Shown here: in pieces, positions 1 to 7,831 of the stretch
Position numbering within the stretch: position 1 is the stretch's first letter
Layout: every line of letters starts with the position of its first letter
Source: Bradyrhizobium sp. SZCCT0153
GTDB lineage: Bacteria > Pseudomonadota > Alphaproteobacteria > Rhizobiales > Xanthobacteraceae
Length of the DNA stretch: 64,000 nt
Assembly: GCF_018129995.1 (NCBI RefSeq)
Contig: NZ_JAFCKS010000009.1
Location: 62,001-126,000 of the forward strand
Direction: 5' to 3'
Translations under genes and position numbers: made by a program
The notes under the pieces: generated by a model
Told to the model about the DNA's origin: nothing
Database searches by the model: none
Seen by the model: the letters and a program-made list of their open reading frames with translations, nothing else

Positions 1-504
1 ACCGCGGGCCTGCATTTCACGCCCGCGCTGGAGCAGGCGCTGCGCGCGCGCGGCGTCGGCCTCAACCGCGTGACGCTGCATGTCGGGGCAGGCACGTTCC
101 TGCCGGTGAAGGTGGACGATACCGAAGGCCACAAGATGCATGCCGAGTGGGGCACGATCTCGGCCGAAACGGCTGCGAGGCTCAACATCGCGCGAAACAA
201 CGGCGGCCGCGTCATTGCCGTCGGCACCACGTCGTTGCGGCTGCTTGAAAGCGCCGCGAGCGTGGACGGCACCATCCAGCCGTTTGCGGCCGAGACGTCG
301 ATCTTCATCACCCCCGGCTATCGCTTCCGCGCCGTCGACGTGCTGATGACCAATTTCCACCTGCCGAAGTCGACGCTGTTCATGCTGGTGTCGGCATTCT
401 CGGGGCTGGAGACGATGAAGCAGGCGTACGCGCATGCCATCGCGAATGGCTATCGGTTCTACTCGTATGGGGATGCCTGCCTGCTGTTCCGCTCGCAGGA
501 TTAG
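1..504 (+). CDS. queA: S-adenosylmethionine:tRNA ribosyltransferase-isomerase, C-terminal part
   Basis: The frame is open from base 1, so the 5' part lies outside the window; 167 residues are visible of a family usually near 350. QueA transfers and isomerises the ribosyl group of SAM onto preQ1-tRNA to give epoxyqueuosine in the cytoplasm. Visible family motifs are TAGLHFT at the start, VGTTSLRLLES in the middle, and TNFHLPKSTLFMLVSAF followed by YRFYSYGDACLL near the end. Its usual partner tgt lies 5.7 kb downstream on the same strand rather than adjacent. Confidence 0.95.
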   Translation, partial: TAGLHFTPALEQALRARGVGLNRVTLHVGAGTFLPVKVDDTEGHKMHAEWGTISAETAARLNIARNNGGRVIAVGTTSLRLLESAASVDGTIQPFAAETSIFITPGYRFRAVDVLMTNFHLPKSTLFMLVSAFSGLETMKQAYAHAIANGYRFYSYGDACLLFRSQD

Positions 505-665
505 CGCCGCGCCGCCAGGTTCGAGGCATGTTTGCTGTTTCGCAAGTAATTGAGCGTATCGTCGTGCCGATTTGATGGACGATCGAGGTGTTCCCGATGC
601 GGGCGGTTTGCCGGGCGGGGAGGGTTCGCCAGCCGGCGTCGTCGATCAGCTGAGGAACCGCACAC

Positions 666-1796
666 TTGCCGAGCCCGGCAACGCCCACCGCAATGGCCCC
701 GTTCACGGAACGAACATTCGTCGCACTCGACGGGTTGCGGGGTATCGCGGCAATCATGGTCGCCCTGCGGCATGCTCCGTTCCTCTGGGACGTCCCGGCC
801 GGGTCGACCGGATGGATGAGGAACAGCTATCTGGCTGTCGATCTGTTCTTCGTTCTGTCGGGCTTCGTGCTGGAGCACGCCTATCGAAAACGCTTCCGCC
901 AGGGGTTGTCGGTCCGGTCTTTCATGCTCGACAGGCTGCAGCGGCTATACCCGTTATACGCTCTGGCGTTCCTCGTCTCCTTGCCTTTCCTCCTCGGGCA
1001 ATTTGCAGATGGCGTGCCGGATCCGGCGCAAATGATCCTCGGCCTCCTTTGCAGCGCGCTGATGCTGCCGACCCCCAATCCCGGTCATCCCGGCGCCGAT
1101 CTCTACCCGTTCAACTTCGCCGCCTGGTCGCTGTTCTTCGAGCTTGCGGCAAACCTGCTGTTCGCGGCCTTCGGACCACGGCTCGAGACGAAAACCCTGA
1201 TCTGGCTCGTCAGCGGCTTCGCGCTTGGCCTTGTGGTCTGCGCCATCACGGGATGGCTCGGGTTCGGCATCGAAGTCGGCAAGCGGGGAGTTCTCGGCGG
1301 TGGACCGACCTGGGAAACCATGGGCGCGGGTGTGATCCGGGTCGGGTTCTCGTTCTTTGCGGGGGTCCTGATCTACCGATTCTATGAAAAGGCCCGATTG
1401 CCGCCGGCGAGTCCCGGAATGGCAATCGGGGCCTTTGCTCTCGTCAGCGTTGTTCTCGCAACGGGTTTTCCCGGAGGTCTCGATCTCGCGTTGAGCCTGC
1501 TCTCCGTCATCGTCGTATTTCCGCTGGCCATCATGATCTGCGCGCGATTTGATCCTCCGAGCGGCGCCTTGACGAATACGATGCAGACCCTCGGACTGCT
1601 GTCCTACGGGATCTATGTCCTGCAGGTCGTGACGTTCCATGTGGTGGAGGTCTGCGCGCAGCATCTCGGGACCCGATCCGCAATCGTCGGGCTTGCCGCA
1701 CTACCGGTTGTCTTGGCGGCGGCGTACGCAGCCACCGTTTTCGTCGACGTTCCAGTCAGGCTTGCGATGAAACAGGCATTGAAGCGGCGCGCGTAG
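666..1796 (+). CDS. Acyltransferase family 3 membrane protein (OafA/YrhL-like)
   Basis: A 376-residue integral membrane protein with about ten hydrophobic segments. The N-terminus has the acyltransferase-3 signature ALDGLRGIAAIMVALRHA, with the conserved His, followed by FFVLSGFVLEHAYRKRF and the RLQRLYPLYAL segment. Family members O-acylate surface polysaccharides, lipids or antibiotics using cytoplasmic acyl donors; the substrate cannot be read here. A TTG start at 666 has TGAGGA 8-10 nt upstream; the alternative ATG at 693 has no clear ribosome binding site. It stands alone, convergent with asd, with a strong hairpin after its stop codon. Confidence 0.85.
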   Translation: MPSPATPTAMAPFTERTFVALDGLRGIAAIMVALRHAPFLWDVPAGSTGWMRNSYLAVDLFFVLSGFVLEHAYRKRFRQGLSVRSFMLDRLQRLYPLYALAFLVSLPFLLGQFADGVPDPAQMILGLLCSALMLPTPNPGHPGADLYPFNFAAWSLFFELAANLLFAAFGPRLETKTLIWLVSGFALGLVVCAITGWLGFGIEVGKRGVLGGGPTWETMGAGVIRVGFSFFAGVLIYRFYEKARLPPASPGMAIGAFALVSVVLATGFPGGLDLALSLLSVIVVFPLAIMICARFDPPSGALTNTMQTLGLLSYGIYVLQVVTFHVVEVCAQHLGTRSAIVGLAALPVVLAAAYAATVFVDVPVRLAMKQALKRRA

Positions 1797-1825
1797 GACA
1801 GGCGGACGCTTGGCGCCGCCTGTCC
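1796..1825. terminator. Perfect 10-bp hairpin between convergent acyltransferase and asd
   Basis: GGACAGGCGG (1796-1805) pairs perfectly with CCGCCTGTCC (1816-1825) around a 10-nt loop. It begins at the acyltransferase stop codon and ends 10 bases before the asd stop codon. No U tract follows on either strand, so it is a possible bidirectional transcript end or stabilising hairpin rather than a classical intrinsic terminator. Confidence 0.5.
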
Positions 1826-1835
1826 GCTGGTCAAC

Positions 1836-2861
1836 TCACGCCATCACGCGCTGCGGCAAGAGTTCGGCGATCTGCACCGCGTTCAGCGCCGCGCCCTTGA
1901 GCAACTGATCCGCCGCCACGAACATCGAGATCGAATGACCCGAGGGATCGCTGAGATCCTTGCGGATGCGGCCGACCAAAACGTCGTCCTGGCCCGAGGC
2001 GTCGATCGGCATCGGGAAATAGTTCCTTGCGCGGTCGTCGACCACCTTCACACCGGGCGCCTGCGCCATGATGGCGCGGACCTGGTCCTCGCTGATCGGC
2101 TTCTCGCATTCGAAGGTGATGGCCTCGCAATGGGCACGCAATACCGGCACGCGCACGCAGGTGACGCCGATCGCGATCGCCTCGTCCTCGAAGATCTTGC
2201 GGGTTTCCTTGATGACCTTGGTCTCTTCGTCGTTGTAGCCGGTCTCGGGATCGATGGCGGTGTTGTGGTTGAACAGGTTGAAGGCGTAGGGGTGCGGCAT
2301 CACCCTGGGCGTATAGACTTGGCCGTTGAGATTGGCGCGGGTGGACTCGACGAGTTCCTCCATCGCGGCGGCGCCGGCGCCGCTCGCGGCCTGATAGGTC
2401 GAGATGATCACGCGCTTGATGCGGTTGTTCTGGTGGATCGGCCACAGCGGCACCAGCGCGGTGATCGCGGCACAATTCGGGTTGGCGATGATGCCCTTGT
2501 GATCGCGGATACGCTTGCCGTTGACCTCCGGGATCACCAGCGGCACGTTCGGATCCATGCGGAAGGCGGAGGAGTTGTCGACCACGACGGCGCCGGCCTT
2601 GACCGCGAGCGGCGCGAACTTCCTGGAGATGCTGCCGCCGGCGGAAAACAGCGCGATGTCGACGCCGTCCAAGGCGCGCTCGGTCAGCTCCTCGATGACG
2701 ACGTTTTGGCCACGGAACGACACCGTCTTGCCGGCCGAGCGGGCGCTGGCCAGCGCCTTGAGCTTGCCGACGCGAAAGCCGCGCTTGTCCATGGTGGCGA
2801 TGAATTCGGCGCCCACCGCACCGGTGACGCCGACAATCGCGACGACGGGATCGTTACTCAC
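1836..2861 (-). CDS. asd: Aspartate-semialdehyde dehydrogenase
   Basis: NADPH-dependent reductive dephosphorylation of aspartyl phosphate to aspartate semialdehyde, the branch point to Lys/diaminopimelate, Thr, Met and Ile. The 341-residue product has the N-terminal nucleotide-binding GVTGAVGAEF, the active-site cysteine in NPNCAAI and the catalytic-region histidine in RVPVLRAHCEAI. I chose the GTG at 2861 because GGAGGAG sits 5-7 nt upstream. The in-frame ATG at 2873 would place that ribosome binding site inside the coding sequence (Met-Glu-Glu-Asn). The gene lies 32 nt after an attenuator-type terminator and a Thr/Lys-rich leader peptide, so expression is probably tuned to charged tRNA-Thr/tRNA-Lys. 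Confidence 0.95.
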   Translation of the reverse strand: MSNDPVVAIVGVTGAVGAEFIATMDKRGFRVGKLKALASARSAGKTVSFRGQNVVIEELTERALDGVDIALFSAGGSISRKFAPLAVKAGAVVVDNSSAFRMDPNVPLVIPEVNGKRIRDHKGIIANPNCAAITALVPLWPIHQNNRIKRVIISTYQAASGAGAAAMEELVESTRANLNGQVYTPRVMPHPYAFNLFNHNTAIDPETGYNDEETKVIKETRKIFEDEAIAIGVTCVRVPVLRAHCEAITFECEKPISEDQVRAIMAQAPGVKVVDDRARNYFPMPIDASGQDDVLVGRIRKDLSDPSGHSISMFVAADQLLKGAALNAVQIAELLPQRVMA

Positions 2862-2893
2862 ATTCTCCTCCATTGCATTGAGATCAAGACAAC

Positions 2894-2924
2894 AAAAAAG
2901 CCCCGGACCATCATGGGCGGGGCT
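2894..2924 (-). terminator. Intrinsic terminator acting as attenuator of asd
   Basis: On the minus strand AGCCCCG (2924-2918) pairs with CGGGGCT (2905-2899), with an inner CCA/TGG pairing in the loop, followed by six T residues. It lies between the leader peptide stop (2956) and the asd start (2861). No room remains for another promoter, so any RNA reaching asd must read through it. CGGGGC at 2983-2978, within the leader coding sequence, can pair with GCCCCG of the terminator 5' arm as an antiterminator. Confidence 0.85.
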
Positions 2925-2955
2925 TCGGTAGAGCTGATTGCGTTTTAGTCGACGA

Positions 2956-3027
2956 CTATAAGCGCACGCCTCCCCGGGCCCCGAAGGCCGCGGTGGTTTT
3001 GGTCGTGCGTTTGGTGGTCGTGATCAT
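2956..3027 (-). CDS. Thr/Lys-rich leader peptide of the asd attenuator
   Basis: A 23-codon ORF starting with ATG and ending with TAG. Its first twelve residues read MITTTKRTTKTT: seven Thr, two Lys and one Ile, followed by a non-biased tail. By analogy with the enterobacterial thrL leader, ribosome stalling at Thr or Lys codons when the charged tRNAs are scarce should favour the antiterminator and allow asd transcription. The predicted -10 box ends 8 nt before the ATG, so the transcript is probably leaderless or nearly so, which would explain the missing ribosome binding site. An in-frame TAA just upstream fixes the start. Confidence 0.8.
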   Translation of the reverse strand: MITTTKRTTKTTAAFGARGGVRL

Positions 3028-3035
3028 GGCGGCGA

Positions 3036-3064
3036 CTTATGGGGGAGAGTTTTGCGCCCGTCAA
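3036..3064 (-). promoter_or_regulatory. Predicted promoter of the asd leader transcript
   Basis: On the minus strand TTGACG (3064-3059) and CATAAG (3041-3036) are separated by exactly 17 bp, a good match to a housekeeping sigma-70-type promoter. The leader ATG is at 3027, so the expected transcription start falls at or within a few bases of the start codon. Confidence 0.6.
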
Positions 3065-3105
3065 TGGCTTTTCGGCAGGATTGCGGCCGCGCGAGGGACC
3101 TGTCG

Positions 3106-3708
3106 CTATTTGGCCCGGGCGCCCGGCGGCTCCAGGATGACCTCCTTGAGGTCGTCGCCGCTGATCACGACGATCGCGAAATTGAGCCGTCCGCCTTCGC
3201 GCACCAGCCCGCCGCTGATTGCCTTGCCCGAGGCCGCGCGTTCGGCGACCCGCACCGCATCGGTAAGCCGTTGCCGGATGGCGCCCAGCGCTGCGAGGTT
3301 GCTGCGATCGTCGCCGTCGAGCTCGGCCAAGGGGAGGGCGGCTTCTCCGCCGACGAACTCGCCGGTCGTGGCATTGATGGTGTGGCGCCAGATCCGGTCG
3401 TTGTGCAGGGTCTTCACCCGGTAGACCGGCACGCCGGAGGCTCCATCGAAACTCACATCTGCCGTGGTGGCGCCGGTGTGGCGGGCTTCCGCAATCGCCA
3501 TGGCCTGGCGGATCGAGATCGACGAGCTGCGGAAGCGTTCGATCTCTCGGCTGACAGCCTGGCGATCCGCTTCGGCATCACCATCTGTGTCGCTGTGAAG
3601 CGTGGTCGGCGTGCCCGCGGTGACGATCGCCCGCGCCGGCGCCGCAACAAGGAGCGCAGACAAGCTGATCGCCAGCAACGGCAAGGTCCATCGTTTGGTT
3701 GGCTTCAT
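3106..3708 (-). CDS. Exported PepSY-domain protein
   Basis: A 200-residue protein with a Sec signal peptide (MKPTKRWTLPLLAISLSALL, cleavage near APARA). Two PepSY-like units follow: one around RQAMAIAEARHTG...VPVYRVKTL...HTINATTGEFVGG, and a degenerate one near the C-terminus (RLTDAVRVAERAASGKA...RLNFAIVVI). PepSY modules are thought to bind or inhibit proteases or act as periplasmic sensors; the partner is unknown. The ATG at 3708 is preceded by GGAGG at 8-nt spacing. The promoter region carries a near-perfect palindrome, matching one upstream of the patatin gene, that I assign to the TetR regulator encoded next door. Confidence 0.8.
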   Translation of the reverse strand: MKPTKRWTLPLLAISLSALLVAAPARAIVTAGTPTTLHSDTDGDAEADRQAVSREIERFRSSSISIRQAMAIAEARHTGATTADVSFDGASGVPVYRVKTLHNDRIWRHTINATTGEFVGGEAALPLAELDGDDRSNLAALGAIRQRLTDAVRVAERAASGKAISGGLVREGGRLNFAIVVISGDDLKEVILEPPGARAK

Positions 3709-3878
3709 GTTCGAAACCTCCGACCGGCTCGCTGGCCCGATCATCCGAAAGAAGTCGCGGCCGACCTTGGGCATCGGCCGGCCGCGGAACGTCGCTACGG
3801 GCTGCACCCGGTGCGGCGATCAAGCGGTGCGGACCTCTTGGGGCTGGTGAAAAAGCGGTCCGTATCGCCCTATAACTA

Positions 3879-3908
3879 AACCATACCGTATCGTTTTATT
3901 TAGGTCAA
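3879..3908 (-). promoter_or_regulatory. Promoter of the PepSY gene overlapped by a TetR-type operator
   Basis: On the minus strand TTGACC (3908-3903), a 17-bp spacer and TATGGT (3885-3880) form a promoter. The 17-bp near-perfect palindrome AACGATACGGTATGGTT occupies 3895-3879 and covers the -10 box, a position suited to repression. The same motif recurs at 6084-6100. Confidence 0.7.
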
Positions 3909-3957
3909 TCGTGCGGGCATGTCCCTCCGGGGAATAGGGCGCAACCTCACGGAATTG

Positions 3958-4740
3958 TCAGCGGGACTGGCGCCGCCGCGGCGTGCCCTTGGCCGCGTCC
4001 CGGACGCGGTCCGCAGGTCCAATCGCACCGGCCAGGAACAGCTTGATCGCAGCCCGCATCCGCTTTTCCGCGGGCTTCAATTCGAGCGCCGTTCCGAACG
4101 TCGCCATGCGATGGGTGTGACCGACGACGACGTCGAGGAAAACTTCCGCCGCGATAGTGGTGTCGTCGACGTCGAGCGCGCCTTGCGCCGCCAGTTGGTC
4201 GAAGAAACGCGCCGTGGTGGCGACGGCCTTGAGCCAGCCTTCCTCCTTGCCCAGCTTGGCCACGTCGGGGAAGTTGATGGCTTGTGACGTCATCATGCGG
4301 CTGAAGGCGACGGCATCGGGACCGCAGGTGAATGTCAGCATCTCGCGCCCGATCTCGACCAGCCGCTGCTCGACGGAAATGTCCGAGCCGCTGGAGAGCT
4401 GCGTCTCGGCGGCTGCCGACAGCGGCGCAAGCCACCGCGCGATCTCGCGCCTCAGCACCGCCGCGAACAGGCCACGCTTGTCGCCATAACGGGAATAGAC
4501 GGTCGGCTTGCTCACCCGCGCCGCTTCGGCGACTGCATCGAGCGAGGTCGCGTCGAAGCCGCGGTCCAGGAACAGGCGGGTCGCGACCTCGATCAGGCGC
4601 TGATCGCGCTCGATCGCGGCGGTTTTGGTCGGCCGGCCGCCGCGCGATTTAGGCACCTCGCGCCGCGGCGCAGCCGCTCTTGTCCTGGTCGCAGTCAATC
4701 CCATGCCCAATGATTCCTGCGCGGTCGTGACATCAGTCAT
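3958..4740 (-). CDS. TetR/AcrR-family transcriptional regulator
   Basis: A 260-residue protein. After a basic N-terminal extension comes a TetR helix-turn-helix domain (about residues 45-95) with LIEVATRLFLDRGFDATSLD and AARVSKPTVYSRYGDKRGLF. The C-terminal ligand-binding domain resembles the AefR-like TetR_C_7 type. The start is uncertain: ATG 4740 or the internal ATG at 4704 are both possible and neither has a strong ribosome binding site. The genes on both sides, PepSY and patatin, share a palindromic operator over their promoters, so this protein is their probable repressor. No copy of the operator was seen upstream of tetR itself. Confidence 0.9.
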   Translation of the reverse strand: MTDVTTAQESLGMGLTATRTRAAAPRREVPKSRGGRPTKTAAIERDQRLIEVATRLFLDRGFDATSLDAVAEAARVSKPTVYSRYGDKRGLFAAVLRREIARWLAPLSAAAETQLSSGSDISVEQRLVEIGREMLTFTCGPDAVAFSRMMTSQAINFPDVAKLGKEEGWLKAVATTARFFDQLAAQGALDVDDTTIAAEVFLDVVVGHTHRMATFGTALELKPAEKRMRAAIKLFLAGAIGPADRVRDAAKGTPRRRQSR

Positions 4741-4838
4741 TGCTCTATAACGCGCAGCAACCGGGGCGTCATGGCGAATCTGGCCGAATTGGCCGCATCT
4801 TCAACGGTTTTCGCATGGCGTCGTTCCGTCGCGACAGA

Positions 4839-6008
4839 TCACGGAAGTGTCGAAGTCCAGGCCTGGCCCGAAGCCGCCTTCTCGTATCCGTACTGATAAA
4901 GCGCCCGCATATAGGCGGTGTCGAATCCTTCCGAAGGCGCCGCCGGATAGTCGCGCGCGATGTAGGAGAGGTGGAATCCCAGGTGGTTGCGCTTGGCGAA
5001 ATCATAGGTCGAGAAGATGATCGAACGGGTCTGCGACTGGGTGATCGACGACAGGCTGCGTGAGGCGACGTCGATGGTGCTGTTGGAGACGAGCTCGAAG
5101 TTGCGTTCGATCTTCTTGTTGACGAGGATGTAGATGTCCATCCTCGCATTGCCGGGCAGGCGACTGCCCTGGAACAGCAGGGCTTCAGGCAATGTCAGCA
5201 CTGGGGCCGTCACGCCGCCGTCGACGTGCATCTCCTGAAACTTGCGGCCCTGGCCTTCGGCGTCGATCATGATGGGCGGAAACACCAGGGGTATGCTGGC
5301 GGAGGCCGCCATCACGTCGCGAAACAGCTTGAGCGCCTCGGGCGTGCCGACCGCTGCGATCTTGCCCATGTCCCAGATCGCGGTGCGCTGGGTGTCTAGA
5401 TCGGTGGTGACGACCAGCAGCCGTCGGCCCTTGGCATATTCGCGCGCGACCTGAGCCAGGATCTCCGGCCCGACATAGCGCGCAACGAGCTCGCGCAGCC
5501 GAGTGTTGCCGAACAGGCCGGAGCCAAACAGGACCCGCATGATGCTGGGGTCGTTCAGCAGGCTCTCGGCGATGCCGCTGGTGTAGACGTCTTTCAGCGT
5601 ATCGTCGTATTGCGGACCGAGAAACGCAAAGGGCGCGATCAGGCCGCCGGTGCTGACGCCGGAGACAACGGAGAAGGTCGGGCGGGTGCCGGCCGCACTC
5701 CAGCCGCTGAGCACGCCGACACCGTAGGCGCCGTCGGCTCCCCCGCCGGAGAGCGCCAGATAGCTCCTCGTCGCCGGAAAGCTGAATTTCGTGATGGGCT
5801 CGTCGGCGTAGCGCCTCAAGCCGTCGATATCGAGCACGCGCGAATTGCCGGCATCGGCCGCAGTGTAGGGCGTCCGCGGCAACGTCGTGCAGGCGCCCAG
5901 CGCAAGGCTGCACGCGAGGAGCTGGAATGCGATCAGGCGGGCGCCTGTTCGCCTGATCCAGCCAGGCAGGTGGCCGGACGCGTCAGTCGAACTCGAAGGG
6001 GAGGGCAT
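4839..6008 (-). CDS. Patatin-like phospholipase lipoprotein
   Basis: Predicted serine acyl hydrolase anchored as a lipoprotein. After ATG 6008 a hydrophobic stretch ends in the lipobox LALGAC. The patatin catalytic elements are all present: oxyanion loop SGGGADGAYGVGVL, nucleophile elbow GVSTG and the Asp of the dyad in HVDGGVTAP. A longer ATG at 6077 is in frame, but the predicted promoter and operator at 6083-6111 place the transcription start at about that codon, so 6008 is preferred; its ribosome binding site is weak. The gene is probably co-regulated with the PepSY gene by the TetR protein encoded 98 bp downstream. Confidence 0.85.
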   Translation of the reverse strand: MPSPSSSTDASGHLPGWIRRTGARLIAFQLLACSLALGACTTLPRTPYTAADAGNSRVLDIDGLRRYADEPITKFSFPATRSYLALSGGGADGAYGVGVLSGWSAAGTRPTFSVVSGVSTGGLIAPFAFLGPQYDDTLKDVYTSGIAESLLNDPSIMRVLFGSGLFGNTRLRELVARYVGPEILAQVAREYAKGRRLLVVTTDLDTQRTAIWDMGKIAAVGTPEALKLFRDVMAASASIPLVFPPIMIDAEGQGRKFQEMHVDGGVTAPVLTLPEALLFQGSRLPGNARMDIYILVNKKIERNFELVSNSTIDVASRSLSSITQSQTRSIIFSTYDFAKRNHLGFHLSYIARDYPAAPSEGFDTAYMRALYQYGYEKAASGQAWTSTLP

Positions 6009-6082
6009 CGTCGGTGGCTGGCGATCACGCTTGTACCGCCGCCGGCAACCTTGCCGCGGCAGCTCGTCCGGCCCCACGGATA

Positions 6083-6111
6083 AAACTACACTGTATCGTT
6101 CTGTTTAGCAA
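6083..6111 (-). promoter_or_regulatory. Promoter of the patatin gene with TetR-type operator
   Basis: The minus strand has AACGATACAGTGTAGTT (6100-6084), a 17-bp imperfect palindrome closely matching the one at 3879-3895 and embedded in a longer shared context (CTAAAnAnAACGATAC). TTGCTA (6111-6106) and TAGTTT (6088-6083) with 17-bp spacing form a plausible promoter overlapped by the operator. Confidence 0.65.
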
Positions 6112-6223
6112 GCGCGGGGGCGCTTCTGGGCTCGTCGATTGTGTCCCGGTATGAGGCACAAGCCGGCCGCAGCATCGCCTGAGCGGGTTGATCGGCTTCC
6201 TCCGACACGCAATAAGCACCGCC

Positions 6224-7372
6224 ATGAATCGCCCTGACACCGATCTGCCCAATCATTTCGAACTGCTTGCCACCGATGGCGCCGCGCGCACCGGGCGCCT
6301 GACCACGCCGCACGGCGTCGTGCGCACGCCCGCCTTCATGCCGGTCGGAACCGCCGGCGCCATGAAGGGCATGCACTGGCGCGAGGTGCGCGAGGCCGGT
6401 GCCGACATCGTGCTCGGCAACACCTATCATCTGATGCTGCGTCCCGGCGCCGAGCGGATCGCGGCGCTCGGCGGCTTGCAGCGGTTCACCGGCTGGAACG
6501 GGCCGATGCTGACGGATTCCGGCGGCTTCCAGGTGATGTCGCTGTCGGACCTGCGCAAGGTGACCGAACATGCCGTGACCTTCCGCTCGCATATCGACGG
6601 CGCCAAGGTCGAGCTGTCGCCGGAGCGCTCGATCGAGGTGCAGCGCTTTCTCGGCTCCGATATCGCCATGCAGATGGACGAATGCGTGCGGCTGCCGGCC
6701 GAGCGCGCCGACATCGACCGCGCGATGCAATTGTCGCTGCGCTGGGCCGAGCGCAGCAAGCGTGCCTTCGAGAGCGCGCCCGACGGCTATATGCTGTTCG
6801 GCATCGTGCAGGGGGGCGACGTGCCGCAGCTTCGCCATGCCAGCGCCGAAGGACTCGTCGCGATCGGCTTCCATGGTTACGCGATCGGCGGTCTCGCCGT
6901 CGGCGAGCCGCAGGCCGTGATGCTGGCAATGATCGACGAGACCGCGCCGCTGCTGCCGCGAGAGCGACCGCGCTATCTGATGGGCGTCGGCACACCCGAC
7001 GACATCCTCGAAGCGGTCAAGCGCGGCATCGACATGTTCGACTGCGTGATGCCCACGCGCAATGGCCGGCATGGGGTTGCCTTCACGCGCTTCGGCCAGG
7101 TCAATCTGCGCAACGCGCGCCACGCCGACGATCCGCGTCCGCTCGATGACGAGAGTTCCTGGCCGTCGGCGCGCAATTACGCGCGCGCCTATTTGCACCA
7201 TCTCGTGAAGGCGGGCGAGACGCTGGGAGCGATGCTGCTGTCCGAAATCAATATCGCCTACTACCAGTTCCTGATGCAGGGCATCAGGGACGCGATCGCG
7301 CACGGAACGTTCGAGCAGTTCTATCAGCGTACGCGTGAAGACTGGGCGAGGGGCGACATCGCCCCGCGCTAG
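6224..7372 (+). CDS. tgt: Queuine/preQ1 tRNA-guanine transglycosylase
   Basis: Exchanges guanine 34 of GUN-anticodon tRNAs for preQ1, the step before QueA. The 382-residue protein keeps TPAFMPVGTAGAMKG, DSGGFQVMSL with the catalytic-region Asp, GGLAVGEP and FDCVMPTRNGRHG with the nucleophilic Asp. The canonical zinc site is changed: where bacterial Tgt normally has C-x-C-x-x-C just before RNY.RAYLHHL, this protein reads ESSWPSARNYARAYLHHL, with none of the three cysteines. ATG 6224 is preferred over an upstream TTG at 6188. Confidence 0.93.
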   Translation: MNRPDTDLPNHFELLATDGAARTGRLTTPHGVVRTPAFMPVGTAGAMKGMHWREVREAGADIVLGNTYHLMLRPGAERIAALGGLQRFTGWNGPMLTDSGGFQVMSLSDLRKVTEHAVTFRSHIDGAKVELSPERSIEVQRFLGSDIAMQMDECVRLPAERADIDRAMQLSLRWAERSKRAFESAPDGYMLFGIVQGGDVPQLRHASAEGLVAIGFHGYAIGGLAVGEPQAVMLAMIDETAPLLPRERPRYLMGVGTPDDILEAVKRGIDMFDCVMPTRNGRHGVAFTRFGQVNLRNARHADDPRPLDDESSWPSARNYARAYLHHLVKAGETLGAMLLSEINIAYYQFLMQGIRDAIAHGTFEQFYQRTREDWARGDIAPR

Positions 7373-7389
7373 CTAGAGCGTCGCAGGCG

Positions 7390-7608
7390 TCAGTTGCACA
7401 CGAGGCGCTGCTTGACCATGTGCTTCGTCACGAAGCCATAGCCGCAATTGTCGCACGTCCAGAGGTAGCTGATCATGTGGTCCGACACATATGCAGACGC
7501 TTCGGCGGCGACCATGGAGTCGGCGCAGACGGGGCACGTGGGCAACTCGCTACAACGCGGATCGCGCTGGTGTGCGACGGTCGACAACACTTCAGCGACT
7601 GCTGACAT
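7390..7608 (-). CDS. Small zinc-ribbon protein, unknown function
   Basis: A 72-residue protein with two CxxC knuckles, CPVC (about residue 25) and CDNCGYGF (about residue 52), which should form one zinc ribbon. GGGAGG lies 8-9 nt before the ATG. It converges with tgt, with only 17 bp between stop codons. I recognise no specific function; size and motif suggest a DNA/RNA- or protein-binding accessory protein. Confidence 0.75.
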   Translation of the reverse strand: MSAVAEVLSTVAHQRDPRCSELPTCPVCADSMVAAEASAYVSDHMISYLWTCDNCGYGFVTKHMVKQRLVCN

Positions 7609-7831
7609 CGTGGTGACCTCCCTGCTTTGAGACGTAAGTCTAACATAAACAGAATCAGTTGACGAGGTCGCAACACAAATGCGTTGGTTTTCTGATAATT
7701 AATGCTCACGCGATTTTGCGATGCAGCGTATTTAACATGTGCCCCATTGCCGCTTGCGTGTCGCCGCCAGCTGTCCGTAACTGCGCAAGGGCCACGATAG
7801 AAGCGCGAATTGTTGCCAGAGGGAGTTGATC

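Noticed and set aside
505..665. Transposase remnant between queA and the acyltransferase
   Set aside because: No reading frame gave a recognisable transposase motif and no terminal inverted repeats were found.
2871..2873. ATG at 2873 as the asd start
   Set aside because: It would place the GGAGGAG ribosome binding site inside the coding region; GTG 2861 has ideal spacing.
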